Source: Taklimakanibacter deserti
Lineage (GTDB): Bacteria > Pseudomonadota > Alphaproteobacteria > Rhizobiales > Aestuariivirgaceae
DNA length: 64,000 nt
Assembly: GCA_003574785.1 (NCBI GenBank)
Contig: QORU01000008.1
Coordinates: 310,001 to 374,000 of the forward strand
Reading direction: 5' to 3'
Numbering within the stretch: position 1 is the stretch's first letter; every line of letters starts with the position of its first letter. The notes beneath the pieces are model-generated. The model did not search any database. It saw nothing but the letters and a program-made list of their open reading frames with translations, and was not told where the DNA came from. Made by a program: the position numbers and the translations under genes. Positions 25,762-33,547 of this stretch are shown piece after piece.

Positions 25762-28700
25762 GCGCGCTCACCGACTGGCTCGACGCGCATGGCTTTTCCG
25801 AGCATGCGCGGCTCTTCATCGACAACGATGTCGATTTCACCACGCTGCTGCTCTTGACCGACAATGACCTGAAGGAGCTCGGTCTCTCATTCGGCGCCCG
25901 CAAGCGCCTGCTCGGCGCGCTGGCCGAGGCCAAGGCGCTGAAGCCGGAGCCGGCGGTCAGGGCCGAGGAGCGGCGTCAGCTCACCGTGATGTTCTGCGAC
26001 ATGGTGGGTTTTACCGGGCTCGCCCAGCGCGTCGATCCCGAGGTGCTGAAAGACATCGTGCGCGCCTATGAGGATGCCTGCGCCGCCTGCATCGCCCGTT
26101 ACGAGGGTTATCTGTTCCAGCGCCTGGGTGACGGCATTATCGCCTTCTTCGGCTTCCCGCTCGCCCATGAGCGCGAGGCCGAGCGCGCCATCCGCGCCGG
26201 CTTGGACATCCTCGACGCGATGGCCTGTTTCAAGACGCCCGATACGGCGAAGCTCGAGGTCCGCATCGGCATCGCCACCGGCATCGTCGTCGTCTCCGCC
26301 GACGGGCGCACCGCCGTGAGCGAGACCATGAACCTCGCGGCGCGCCTGCAGAGCGTGGCCGAGCCGGGCACCATCGCGGTCAGCTCCAAGGTGCGCAAGC
26401 TCGCTGCGGACGTCTTCGGCTATGCCGATATCGGCGCGCAAAGTCTCAAGGGCATCACGCTTCCCGTCCAGGTCTATCGCGTGGCAGGTGTGGCGACCGC
26501 CGAAGACCGCCAGGCCAAGGACAAGCCGCTCATCGGACGCGGGCCCGAGATGGAGGCGCTGCTCGACAAATGGCGGCGCGTCCATGATGCGGGCGAGGGC
26601 TTCACCATCAATCTCTGCGGCGAGCCGGGCATCGGCAAGAGCCGCATCGCCGATGCGCTATGCGCCAGCCTCGAGCATGAGCATGCCCAGATCTGGCGCT
26701 TCCAATGCTCGCCCTTCCATCTCAACAGCGCTTTCTACCCGATCAGGACGCATCTCGATGAGGTGCTGCAGATCGGCGACGACAGCCCGGCCGATGCGAG
26801 GCTCGACAAGCTGGAGGCGCTGATCGTCGGGCGTTACGGCCTGCCTCGTTCCGACGTGCGCTTCATCGCGAGCATGATGTCCATCCCCTGCGAGGAGCGC
26901 TATGGCGCGCTCGATATATCGCCGCGGCTCGCCAAGCAGGAAACCGTCCGCGTGATGGAGGACATGGTGGCCGCCGCCGCCCGCTTGCGTCCCACGCTGC
27001 TCCTGTTCGAGGACATGCACTGGGCCGATCCGACGACGCTCGAGACATTGGAGCGGCTGATCGGCAAGCTTGCCGGCATTCCTTTGCTGATCGTCGCCAC
27101 CTATCGGCCGGAATTCGAGCCGCACTGGTCGCGTCATGTCAATGTCGCGGTGCTCAATCTCGCCAAGCTCACGGCCGAGCAATCGAGCGAGATGGTCTCG
27201 AGGCTCGCCGAGGGGAAGTCGCTGCCGGCCGAGATCGTCGAGCAGATCATCGCCAAGACCGATGGTGTCCCGCTCTTCGTCGAGGAACTGACGCGCACCA
27301 TCCTCGAATCGGGCGGGCTCGTCGAAGCGGGCGGGCGCTATGTCTATACCGGCCCGACTTTGGGGTTCGCCATCCCCGAGACACTGCGCGATTCGCTGGC
27401 CGCGCGTCTCGACCGCCTCGCCAAGGCGAAGCCCGTCGCCCAGATCGGCTCTGTCGTCGGGCGCACCTTCAGCCATGAGCTCATCTCGGCGCTCGCTCAG
27501 ATGGACGAGGCCGCCTTGGCCGAGGGCCTGGCGGAACTGACCGCCTCGGGTCTCGCCATGAGCTCGGGCGTGTCGCCTGGCCCCGTGTCCTACACATTCA
27601 AGCATGCCCTGGTCCAGGACGTGGCCTATGATTCGCTGCTGCGCAGCCAGCGCAAGCCCTTGCATGCGCGCATCGCCCAAGTGCTGGAGGAGCGCCATCC
27701 CGAGACGCGCGAGCGCGAGCCGGAACTGCTCGCGCATCATTATTCGGCGGCCGATGACCAGGCGGCGGCAGCCCCCTTGTGGCTCAAGGCGGGCGAGGTG
27801 GCGATGCGGCGTTTCGCGGTGCCCGAGGCCGACAGTCATCTGCGCAAGGGCATGGAGCTGCTCGCGACGTCTTCGCCGAGCGCCGAGCGCGATCTTCTGG
27901 AATTGCGCTTTCGCGCCGCATTGGGGCCGGCGCTCGTGGCCGGGCGCGGCTGGGGCCATCCGGAGCTGAGCGCGGTCATGGAACCCGCCTGGTCGCTGGC
28001 CCGCAGGCTCACGCATCGCCAAGGCTATCTGCCCATCCTGAATGCGCTCTGGGTGCATTGCCTGTGCACCGACCGGCTCGATGTATCGATGCATTGGGCG
28101 GAGAAATTGCTGGAGGTCGGGGCTGAGACCCAAGACGACAATCTGGTCATCGTCGGTCACCGTGCGGTCTCGGGCTCGGCCTTCTGGCAGGGTCGCTTCG
28201 ACGTGGCCAAAGCCCATGGCGACAAGCTTCATGCACTATACGACGCCGGGAAGCATTGGCACATTGCGCAGCTGACCAACACCGATCCGCTGACCGGCGA
28301 GAGCATCTACCGGGCACAATATCTTTGGATCATCGGCTATCCCGACCAGGCGGTGGCGGCGAGCGATGCAAGGGACGACCACGCGCGGCGCCGCAATCAT
28401 CCCTTCGACCTCGCCTTCTCGCTGACGCTGGGCGCCCAGGCGTTCGATTTCCTCTCGCAGCCTGAAGAATTGCTGGCGCGCGCGGCGGAGGCCGACAATG
28501 TGGGCCGTCGCTTTGGTGTCTCGCTGTTCTTCGAGGTCATGGCCGAGATCAGCCAGGGCATTGCCTGGCTTCGGGCTGGGCGTCATGCCGACAGCGCCAC
28601 GCGGCTCGACCGCGCCATCACCCGCCTCGCCGCGACCGGCCATCGCATCTGGATCGCCTATTTGCGGGCGCTCCAGGCCGAAGCGCTGGCGCTGGGCGGC

Positions 28701-29081
28701 AATGTCGAGGCTGCCGAGGCTCTCCTCGACGAGAGCATCGCCAGGATCGAGGGCGGCGAGGAACGTTGTCACTATGCCGAGGTGCTGCGCCTCAAGGGTT
28801 GGCTTCTGGCGCGGCAGGGCAGGCGCGCTGAGGCCGAGAAGCGGCTCGGCGCGGCGCTTGCCGTCGCGCGGGCCCAAGGTGCGAAGTCGTGGGAGTTGCG
28901 CGCCACGACCACGCTTGCCCGGCTTCTCGCCGAAGAGGGCGAAGAGGCCCGTGCCTTCGACATGCTCCAGGCCATCTATGGCTGGTTCACCGAAGGCTTC
29001 AACACCAGGGATTTGACGGATGCCAGGGCTCTCCTCGATGAGCTTGGGCTTCAGTTGCGGAGAGGAGTGAAACATGGGTGA
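25758..29081 (+). CDS. SAM-domain adenylate/guanylate cyclase with ATPase and TPR modules
   Basis: Multidomain regulator of 1,107 residues. Residues 1-60 are a sterile alpha motif (LTDWLDAHGFSEHARLFIDNDVDF...LGARKRLL). Residues 70-250 are a class III nucleotide cyclase with metal aspartates D81 (MFCDMVGFTG) and D125 (QRLGDGIIAFFG) and the transition-state segment TMNLAARLQSVAEPG, so it looks active. An ATPase domain follows with Walker A NLCGEPGIGKSRI near residue 290 and LLLFEDMHWADPTTLETLERL as Walker B, of the STAND-like AAA type. The rest is TPR-like helical repeats. It overlaps the flavoprotein gene by four bases (ATGA) and the SnoaL-like gene by eight. Cyclases of this build are common in Rhizobiales, but being last-but-one in a cofactor-enzyme operon is unusual and suggests it senses or signals the pathway state. 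Confidence 0.88.
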   Translation: MSALTDWLDAHGFSEHARLFIDNDVDFTTLLLLTDNDLKELGLSFGARKRLLGALAEAKALKPEPAVRAEERRQLTVMFCDMVGFTGLAQRVDPEVLKDIVRAYEDACAACIARYEGYLFQRLGDGIIAFFGFPLAHEREAERAIRAGLDILDAMACFKTPDTAKLEVRIGIATGIVVVSADGRTAVSETMNLAARLQSVAEPGTIAVSSKVRKLAADVFGYADIGAQSLKGITLPVQVYRVAGVATAEDRQAKDKPLIGRGPEMEALLDKWRRVHDAGEGFTINLCGEPGIGKSRIADALCASLEHEHAQIWRFQCSPFHLNSAFYPIRTHLDEVLQIGDDSPADARLDKLEALIVGRYGLPRSDVRFIASMMSIPCEERYGALDISPRLAKQETVRVMEDMVAAAARLRPTLLLFEDMHWADPTTLETLERLIGKLAGIPLLIVATYRPEFEPHWSRHVNVAVLNLAKLTAEQSSEMVSRLAEGKSLPAEIVEQIIAKTDGVPLFVEELTRTILESGGLVEAGGRYVYTGPTLGFAIPETLRDSLAARLDRLAKAKPVAQIGSVVGRTFSHELISALAQMDEAALAEGLAELTASGLAMSSGVSPGPVSYTFKHALVQDVAYDSLLRSQRKPLHARIAQVLEERHPETREREPELLAHHYSAADDQAAAAPLWLKAGEVAMRRFAVPEADSHLRKGMELLATSSPSAERDLLELRFRAALGPALVAGRGWGHPELSAVMEPAWSLARRLTHRQGYLPILNALWVHCLCTDRLDVSMHWAEKLLEVGAETQDDNLVIVGHRAVSGSAFWQGRFDVAKAHGDKLHALYDAGKHWHIAQLTNTDPLTGESIYRAQYLWIIGYPDQAVAASDARDDHARRRNHPFDLAFSLTLGAQAFDFLSQPEELLARAAEADNVGRRFGVSLFFEVMAEISQGIAWLRAGRHADSATRLDRAITRLAATGHRIWIAYLRALQAEALALGGNVEAAEALLDESIARIEGGEERCHYAEVLRLKGWLLARQGRRAEAEKRLGAALAVARAQGAKSWELRATTTLARLLAEEGEEARAFDMLQAIYGWFTEGFNTRDLTDARALLDELGLQLRRGVKHG

Positions 29082-29475
29082 AAAACACAAAGCCGACGAA
29101 GCGGCGATCCGCCGGCTGGACGAGGAATGGGGCAAGGCGGCGACGAACAGCGATATCGACGCGGTCGTAAGTTTCTACGCCCATGACGGCTCGCTGGTCT
29201 GGCCAGATGAGCCCGCGGTGCACGGCACCGCGAATATCCGCGCCAACTGGAAGAAGATGATGGACACCATCACGGGCCTTAAACTGCGCTTCACGCCCGA
29301 GCGTATCGTGATTTCCGATGATGCCTCGCTCGCCTCCGATTTCGGCAAGGTCGAGTTCGGTCAGGAGGTGAACGGCAAGACGCAAATGCAGATCGCGAAA
29401 TATGTCGTGGTCTGGCGCAAGGAGAAGGGCAGCTGGAAAGTTCTCTATGACAGCTGGAACATGAATTCCAAGTAG
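29074..29475 (+). CDS. SnoaL/DUF4440-like protein, end of quinone-enzyme-like operon
   Basis: NTF2-fold protein of 133 residues with the classic DUF4440 pattern: AIRRLDEEWGKAATNSDIDAVVSFYAHDGSLVWPDEPAVHG, then IRANWKKMMD, and the final strands VVVWRKEKGSWKVLYDSWNMN. Members are ligand-binding or cyclase/isomerase-type proteins. It overlaps the cyclase gene by eight bases and is therefore part of the same operon. Its place suggests a small-molecule handling role for the operon product, but nothing specific can be claimed. Confidence 0.8.
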   Translation: MGEKHKADEAAIRRLDEEWGKAATNSDIDAVVSFYAHDGSLVWPDEPAVHGTANIRANWKKMMDTITGLKLRFTPERIVISDDASLASDFGKVEFGQEVNGKTQMQIAKYVVVWRKEKGSWKVLYDSWNMNSK

Positions 29476-29476
29476 G

Positions 29477-29505
29477 CGGGGCCGCCCGGAACAGCCCCGC
29501 ACCGG
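29477..29505. terminator. Hairpin between convergent genes
   Basis: GCGGGGC (from 29477) pairs with GCCCCGC about 18 bases later, with an overlapping alternative pair GCCCGG / CCGGGC. There is no clear U-tract, so it is only a possible bidirectional terminator between the SnoaL-like gene (plus) and the DUF1127-like gene (minus). Confidence 0.35.
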
Positions 29506-29512
29506 GCGAGCT

Positions 29513-29797
29513 CTACAACTCGGGACGGTCCGTAGGCCGCGATGTCATGAGCGCGGTCACGACGATCGCATAAGGGTTCACCACGGGCAGGAAGAAAGGC
29601 GCCTTGTCGTCTTTCCCGAAGCTGACGCCCATATCGTCCAGGACCTCAGGGTCCAGCGCTTTCAGCGCCTCGGTTTGCGCGCGCTCGATGCGCTGGGCGC
29701 GCCATGCCTTGACTTTTGCCCGTAGTGCGGCGGCGAGGTGGGTGAACAGAGGCGAGCCGGCCTGACGGATCGTGCCATGCTCGACATGCGTGGCCAT
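29513..29797 (-). CDS. DUF1127-like small protein
   Basis: A 94-residue protein with the DUF1127/YjiS-like core KAWRAQRIERAQTEALKALDPEVLDDMGVSFG, in which arginines precede an LDxxxLxDxG motif. In alphaproteobacteria such proteins bind RNA and affect small-RNA turnover and phosphate or stress responses. A 20-residue C-terminal tail (FLPVVNPYAIVVTALMTSRP) is less typical. AGGAGGACATC precedes the ATG. It is divergent from the S49 peptidase gene. Confidence 0.6.
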   Translation of the reverse strand: MATHVEHGTIRQAGSPLFTHLAAALRAKVKAWRAQRIERAQTEALKALDPEVLDDMGVSFGKDDKAPFFLPVVNPYAIVVTALMTSRPTDRPEL

Positions 29798-29947
29798 GAT
29801 GTCCTCCTGTGGCTGTTCCGGCTATGAACGGCCGGTTTTCGAACCCCACGAAGGATATCTAGAAGGTGCCGGCCAAGCCGTCGGTGCGGAAACTCACAAA
29901 GCGCGGCGGTCCTTGCCCGCTCTCGCCCGGATGCCTATGTGTGCCCC

Positions 29948-30787
29948 ATGCCCAATCTCCTCGAGCGCCTGATCCCCCGCCGCTGGCGCAAGACGACCCC
30001 GCTTGTCCATGTCGTGCGCCTCACCGGCACCATCGGCGTCGGCACGCCCTTCAAGCCGCCCTTGACCATGGAGGGCCTCGCCCCGACGCTCGAGCGCGCT
30101 TTCGCCCGCAAGGGCATTTCGGCGGTCGCCCTGGTCATCAATTCGCCGGGAGGTGCTGCGGTCCAGTCGGCCCTGATCCATGCCCGCATACGCGCCCTGG
30201 CGGAGGAGAAGAAAATCCCGGTCTTCACCTTTTGTGAGGATGTCGCTGCCTCGGGCGGCTATTGGCTCGCTTGCGCCGGCGACGAGATCTATGCCGATTC
30301 GAGCTCCATCGTGGGCTCGATCGGCGTCATCGCCGCGGGCTTCGGCTTTGTCGAGGCGATCAAGAAGCTGGGCGTCGAGCGGCGCGTGCACACCGCGGGT
30401 GAATCGAAGGCGATCCTCGACCCGTTCCAGCCCGAAAAGCCTGAGGATGTCGAGCGCCTGAAAAGCCTGCAGCGCGACGTGCATGAGGACTTCAAGGCGT
30501 TGGTACGCAGCCGCCGCAACGGCAAGTTGCGGGGTGAGGAGGCTGAGCTTTTCTCCGGCGCCTTCTGGTCGGGCCGCCAGGCGCTGGCGCTCGGGCTCAT
30601 CGACGGGATCGGTCATTTGCGCGACATTATGCGCGCCCGTTTCGGAGAAAAGACTGAATTCAAGGTGATAGCCAAGCCGCAAGGCTGGGGATTGCGCCGG
30701 CTGGGCTTCGGCATGGAAGCCGATCCGGTCTCAGGCCTCATTGATGCCATGGAAATACGTGCACTATGGGGACGTTTCGGTTTATGA
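29948..30787 (+). CDS. S49-family signal-peptide-type peptidase (SohB-like)
   Basis: ClpP-fold serine protease of the SppA/SohB family, 279 residues. VALVINSPGGAAVQSALIHARIRAL supplies the oxyanion region, VAASGGYWLACAGDEIYAD carries the nucleophile serine (SGG), and HTAGESKAILDPFQP contains the likely lysine general base. No signal peptide or strong membrane helix is present, so it is a short SohB/SppA-like form. The start is either ATG 29948 or GTG 29939; neither has a strong ribosome site. From general knowledge, in Rhizobiales this gene follows the DUF2007 and TrmN6 genes directly; here about 10 kb separates them. Confidence 0.85.
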   Translation: MPNLLERLIPRRWRKTTPLVHVVRLTGTIGVGTPFKPPLTMEGLAPTLERAFARKGISAVALVINSPGGAAVQSALIHARIRALAEEKKIPVFTFCEDVAASGGYWLACAGDEIYADSSSIVGSIGVIAAGFGFVEAIKKLGVERRVHTAGESKAILDPFQPEKPEDVERLKSLQRDVHEDFKALVRSRRNGKLRGEEAELFSGAFWSGRQALALGLIDGIGHLRDIMRARFGEKTEFKVIAKPQGWGLRRLGFGMEADPVSGLIDAMEIRALWGRFGL

Positions 30788-30823
30788 TGCCTTGAGCGTG
30801 CTTGTGACGGAGAGGACCATTTC

Positions 30824-31003
30824 ATGTTGAAAGCCCTGACGATTGCCGTAGCCGGTATCCTGACGGCCGCCGCCATTAAGCAGCTCATGGATGGGCTTAA
30901 CGCCGCCAAGGCTCGTGTCGCGGCCAGGCGCCCGGTCGATCCGCGCGCCGTGACCCGTCTCCGGCAGGATCCCAGGACCGGCATCTACTATCCGGAAGCT
31001 TAA
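30824..31003 (+). CDS. Small hypothetical protein (59 aa)
   Basis: Short open frame missed by length cutoffs. It encodes MLKALTIAVAGILTAAAIKQ, a single hydrophobic segment, followed by a basic tail ending RLRQDPRTGIYYPEA. The ATG is preceded by GGAGAGGA at good spacing, codon use matches the neighbours, and it lies 36 bases after the S49 peptidase stop. A small protein ending in DPxTGxYxP in this place before glyQ is, I believe, conserved in related genomes. It is probably anchored in the inner membrane; function is unknown. Confidence 0.65.
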   Translation: MLKALTIAVAGILTAAAIKQLMDGLNAAKARVAARRPVDPRAVTRLRQDPRTGIYYPEA

Positions 31004-31156
31004 GCGCCGCTGGATGGCCGAGTCATGCCCGGCCACGAGCACTTTTCCGCCTACAAAATATTGCCGCGAGGTCTAGTTTTCGTCATGGGAACATGGCTAG
31101 ATTGTAATGTCGTTTGAACAAACGGCTGCAATCTAACAACAACCCAAGGACGGCTA

Positions 31157-32269
31157 ATGATTCGATCCTTATCGATCACTTCCCTTGCTTTCACCAGTTC
31201 GCTCATCGTCGCGACACTTCTCGCCGGGTCCGCTTCCGCCGAGAAGGCCGCGGTCCAGCGCGGCCAATGGCCGTCCGTGGACGCGGGTGCGGCCAAACCG
31301 AGCGACGGCAAGGGACCCACGGCGAAGCCCGCTGCCGCCAATCCCACCCGCAAGGCGCCGGAAAAGCTCACCCCCGCGGGCAAGCTCGATGCGCTGACCG
31401 GTCTTTCGATGAGCCGCGACGGCAAGAGCCGTTCGATGAAGGTGCCGGGTCGCCTGCGCGGCATGATCCTGAAGGGCCAGGGCGCCGCCGCCATCCAGGA
31501 GGCGCCGAAGCCCGGCAAGCTCGTTGCGATCAAGGACACGACGCAATATCCCTATACGGCCGTGGGTCTGCTTTCCAATGGCTGCTCCGGCACCTTGATC
31601 GGCAAGCGCTTCGTGCTCACCGCCGCCTATTGCATCTATAATCTCGAGACCAAGCAGTGGGACCAGAATCTCGATTTCTATCCCGGCATCAATGGCAACA
31701 GCCGTCCCTTTGACGGCGTGCAGTGGAAGAATGCCTGGGTGACCAAGGGCTTTGCCGAAGAGGGCAATTGGGAGCTGGCCTTCGGCCTCGTCGAATTGCA
31801 GAGCGATGTCGGCGATCAGAACGGCTGGTTCGGCTATGGCCACGTTCCGCAATTCCCGAAGGGTCCGGCCATGACCGGCTATCCGGCGGGCGTGCCCGAT
31901 TTCACCATGTGGGAGACCACGTGCCCGGTGAAGGCCGCCGACAAGGCATTCATCGCCTATAATTGTCCGCTGAAGAAGCCGCTCGAAGGCATGGCGGGAG
32001 CGGCGATCTGGATGGTCGACAAAGGGTCCAGCGGCCCGATGGTCGTCGCCATCCATGGCGGTCCGCTCAAAGGCGCCGATCTCTGGGGCCAGCGCATCAA
32101 CGAGGAAACCTTCTACACGCTGCAGGCCTGGATGAAGGCTGCCGAAGACGGTGGCGAAGTCGCGGGCGACGACACCCAGGGCGATGAGGACACCCCTGGC
32201 GATGAGGTCGATCCCGACGACACCCAGGCCGACGAGGAAGAGGAATCCCAGGCGCCCAAGAAGCCGTAA
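31157..32269 (+). CDS. Trypsin-fold secreted protein lacking the catalytic triad
   Basis: A 370-residue secreted protein with a Sec signal (residues 1-28, ending AGSASA) and an unstructured Pro/Lys/Ala-rich region to about 110. Residues 130-325 match the V8/trypsin-like protease fold. The three catalytic positions are all changed: GTLIGKRFVLTAAYCIYN has Y158 where the histidine of TAAHC is expected, EGNWELAFGLVEL has N204 where the aspartate usually stands, and LEGMAGAAIW has A280 in place of the serine of GNSGG. Flanking residues (GCSGTLIG, the paired cysteines, VVAIHGG) are intact. It is therefore a pseudoprotease, perhaps a binding or inhibitor protein. The C-terminus is an acidic tail (GDDTQGDEDTPGDEVD). 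It precedes glyQ by 68 bases. Confidence 0.82.
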   Translation: MIRSLSITSLAFTSSLIVATLLAGSASAEKAAVQRGQWPSVDAGAAKPSDGKGPTAKPAAANPTRKAPEKLTPAGKLDALTGLSMSRDGKSRSMKVPGRLRGMILKGQGAAAIQEAPKPGKLVAIKDTTQYPYTAVGLLSNGCSGTLIGKRFVLTAAYCIYNLETKQWDQNLDFYPGINGNSRPFDGVQWKNAWVTKGFAEEGNWELAFGLVELQSDVGDQNGWFGYGHVPQFPKGPAMTGYPAGVPDFTMWETTCPVKAADKAFIAYNCPLKKPLEGMAGAAIWMVDKGSSGPMVVAIHGGPLKGADLWGQRINEETFYTLQAWMKAAEDGGEVAGDDTQGDEDTPGDEVDPDDTQADEEEESQAPKKP

Positions 32270-32275
32270 GACTTC

Positions 32276-32304
32276 TTGACCCATAGGGTCCGGACCCATA
32301 GTTT
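32276..32304 (+). promoter_or_regulatory. Candidate glyQ promoter with palindrome
   Basis: TTGACC at 32276-32281 is a possible -35 element; the -10 match (CATAGT or TAGTTT) is poor. Between them is the perfect 12-base palindrome GGGTCCGGACCC (32286-32297), embedded in two direct copies of GACCCATAG (32278-32286 and 32293-32301) 15 bases apart. The symmetry suggests a protein-binding site. Its position 40 bases before glyQ fits control of glycyl-tRNA synthetase expression. Confidence 0.4.
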
Positions 32305-32338
32305 GCGCCCGCAACAGTTCATGCTTTGCGGGCGCAAA
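32302..32338 (+). promoter_or_regulatory. Perfect hairpin ending on the glyQ start codon
   Basis: TTTGCGCCCGCAA (32302-32314) and TTGCGGGCGCAAA (32326-32338) are perfect 13-base complements around an 11-base loop. The last base of the right arm is the A of the glyQ ATG, and the only purine-rich ribosome-site candidate (GCGGGCG) lies inside the stem. If transcribed as a whole the hairpin would hide the translation start. Confidence 0.65.
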
Positions 32339-33246
32339 TGTCTTTAAACCCACGCAAATCCTTCCAGGACCTCATCCTCACGCTGCATCAGTATTGGGGC
32401 AGCAAGGGCTGCGTCATCCTGCAGCCCTATGACATGGAAGTGGGGGCGGGCACTTTCCATCCCGCCACGACCTTGCGTTCGGTGGGTCCCAAGCCCTGGG
32501 CTGCCGCCTATGTGCAGCCTTCGCGGAGGCCCAAGGACGGCCGCTATGGCGAGAACCCCAATCGCCTGCAGCACTATTATCAGTACCAGGTGATCATCAA
32601 GCCATCGCCGCCCGACCTGCAGGAGCTCTATCTCGGCTCCCTCTATGCCATCGGCATCGAGCCCCAACTGCATGACATCCGTTTCGTCGAGGATGATTGG
32701 GAGAGCCCGACGCTCGGCGCCTGGGGTCTCGGCTGGGAAGTGTGGTGCGACGGCATGGAGGTCTCGCAATATACCTATTTCCAGCAGGTCGGCGGCCTCG
32801 ACTGCGCGCCGGTCTCGGGCGAGCTCACTTATGGTCTCGAACGCCTGGCGATGTATGTGCAGGGCGTCGACAATGTCTATGATCTCAACTTCAACGGCGC
32901 GGACGGGGCGAAGCGCATCACCTATGGCGATGTGTTCCTGCAGGCCGAGCAGGAGTTCTCACGCTACAATTTCGAATATGCCGACACCGACATCCTGCTC
33001 CAGCATTTCAAGGATGCGGAGAAGGAGTGCCTGGCTCTGCTGAAGGCGGGCGACAAGGGCAACCGCCATGAACTGGCGCTGCCCGCCTATGACCAATGCA
33101 TCAAGGCGAGTCATGTCTTCAATCTGCTCGACGCGCGAGGCGTGATCTCGGTCACCGAGCGCCAAGCCTATATCCTGCGCGTGCGCGAATTGGCCAAGGG
33201 CTGCTGCGAGGCCTGGGCCAGGACCGCGGGCGGAGGTGCTCAATGA
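32338..33246 (+). CDS. glyQ: Glycyl-tRNA synthetase alpha subunit
   Basis: Class II synthetase catalytic alpha subunit of the alpha2beta2 bacterial glycyl-tRNA synthetase, 302 residues. Recognisable throughout: [36 protein letters not shown], the motif 2 region [31 protein letters not shown], and [18 protein letters not shown] of motif 3. ATG at 32338 is chosen over TTG 32326 because the protein normally begins a few residues before FQDLI. Two small genes separate it from glyS. Confidence 0.98.
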   Translation: MSLNPRKSFQDLILTLHQYWGSKGCVILQPYDMEVGAGTFHPATTLRSVGPKPWAAAYVQPSRRPKDGRYGENPNRLQHYYQYQVIIKPSPPDLQELYLGSLYAIGIEPQLHDIRFVEDDWESPTLGAWGLGWEVWCDGMEVSQYTYFQQVGGLDCAPVSGELTYGLERLAMYVQGVDNVYDLNFNGADGAKRITYGDVFLQAEQEFSRYNFEYADTDILLQHFKDAEKECLALLKAGDKGNRHELALPAYDQCIKASHVFNLLDARGVISVTERQAYILRVRELAKGCCEAWARTAGGGAQ

Positions 33247-33274
33247 TCGCGATGGCAACGAGGGAGGACACGCG

Positions 33275-33514
33275 ATGTCGGTACCCAATATCGTCCAGAA
33301 GGCGCCGATCCCGGTCGTGGTCGAAGCGGGCAAGGATTACTGGTGGTGCGCCTGTGGGCGTTCCAAGAACCAGCCTTTCTGCGACGGCAGCCACAAGGGC
33401 AGCGAATTCTCGCCCGTCAAATGGACGGCCGAGGCTTCAGGCCGCAAGTTCTTCTGCGCCTGCAAGCACACCAACGGCCAGCCCTTCTGCGACGGCACGC
33501 ATAAGACGTTGTGA
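33275..33514 (+). CDS. Double CDGSH iron-sulfur protein
   Basis: A 79-residue protein with two CDGSH-type 2Fe-2S binding motifs, CACGRSKNQPFCDGSHKG and CACKHTNGQPFCDGTHKT, each with three cysteines and one histidine. Such proteins are thought to act in electron transfer or iron and redox homeostasis. The ATG at 33275 follows AGGGAGGA. It begins 28 bases after glyQ on the same strand and is probably co-transcribed with it. Confidence 0.92.
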   Translation: MSVPNIVQKAPIPVVVEAGKDYWWCACGRSKNQPFCDGSHKGSEFSPVKWTAEASGRKFFCACKHTNGQPFCDGTHKTL

Positions 33515-33547
33515 AGCTCGATCGAGCCTGAGACGAGGGAGCAGCTG

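Noticed and set aside
26658..28232. 524-residue open frame on the minus strand
   Set aside because: Antisense to the cyclase gene, no recognisable domain.
32276..32340. T-box or other riboswitch before glyQ
   Set aside because: The leader is too short and lacks T-box sequence; only simple palindromes are present.
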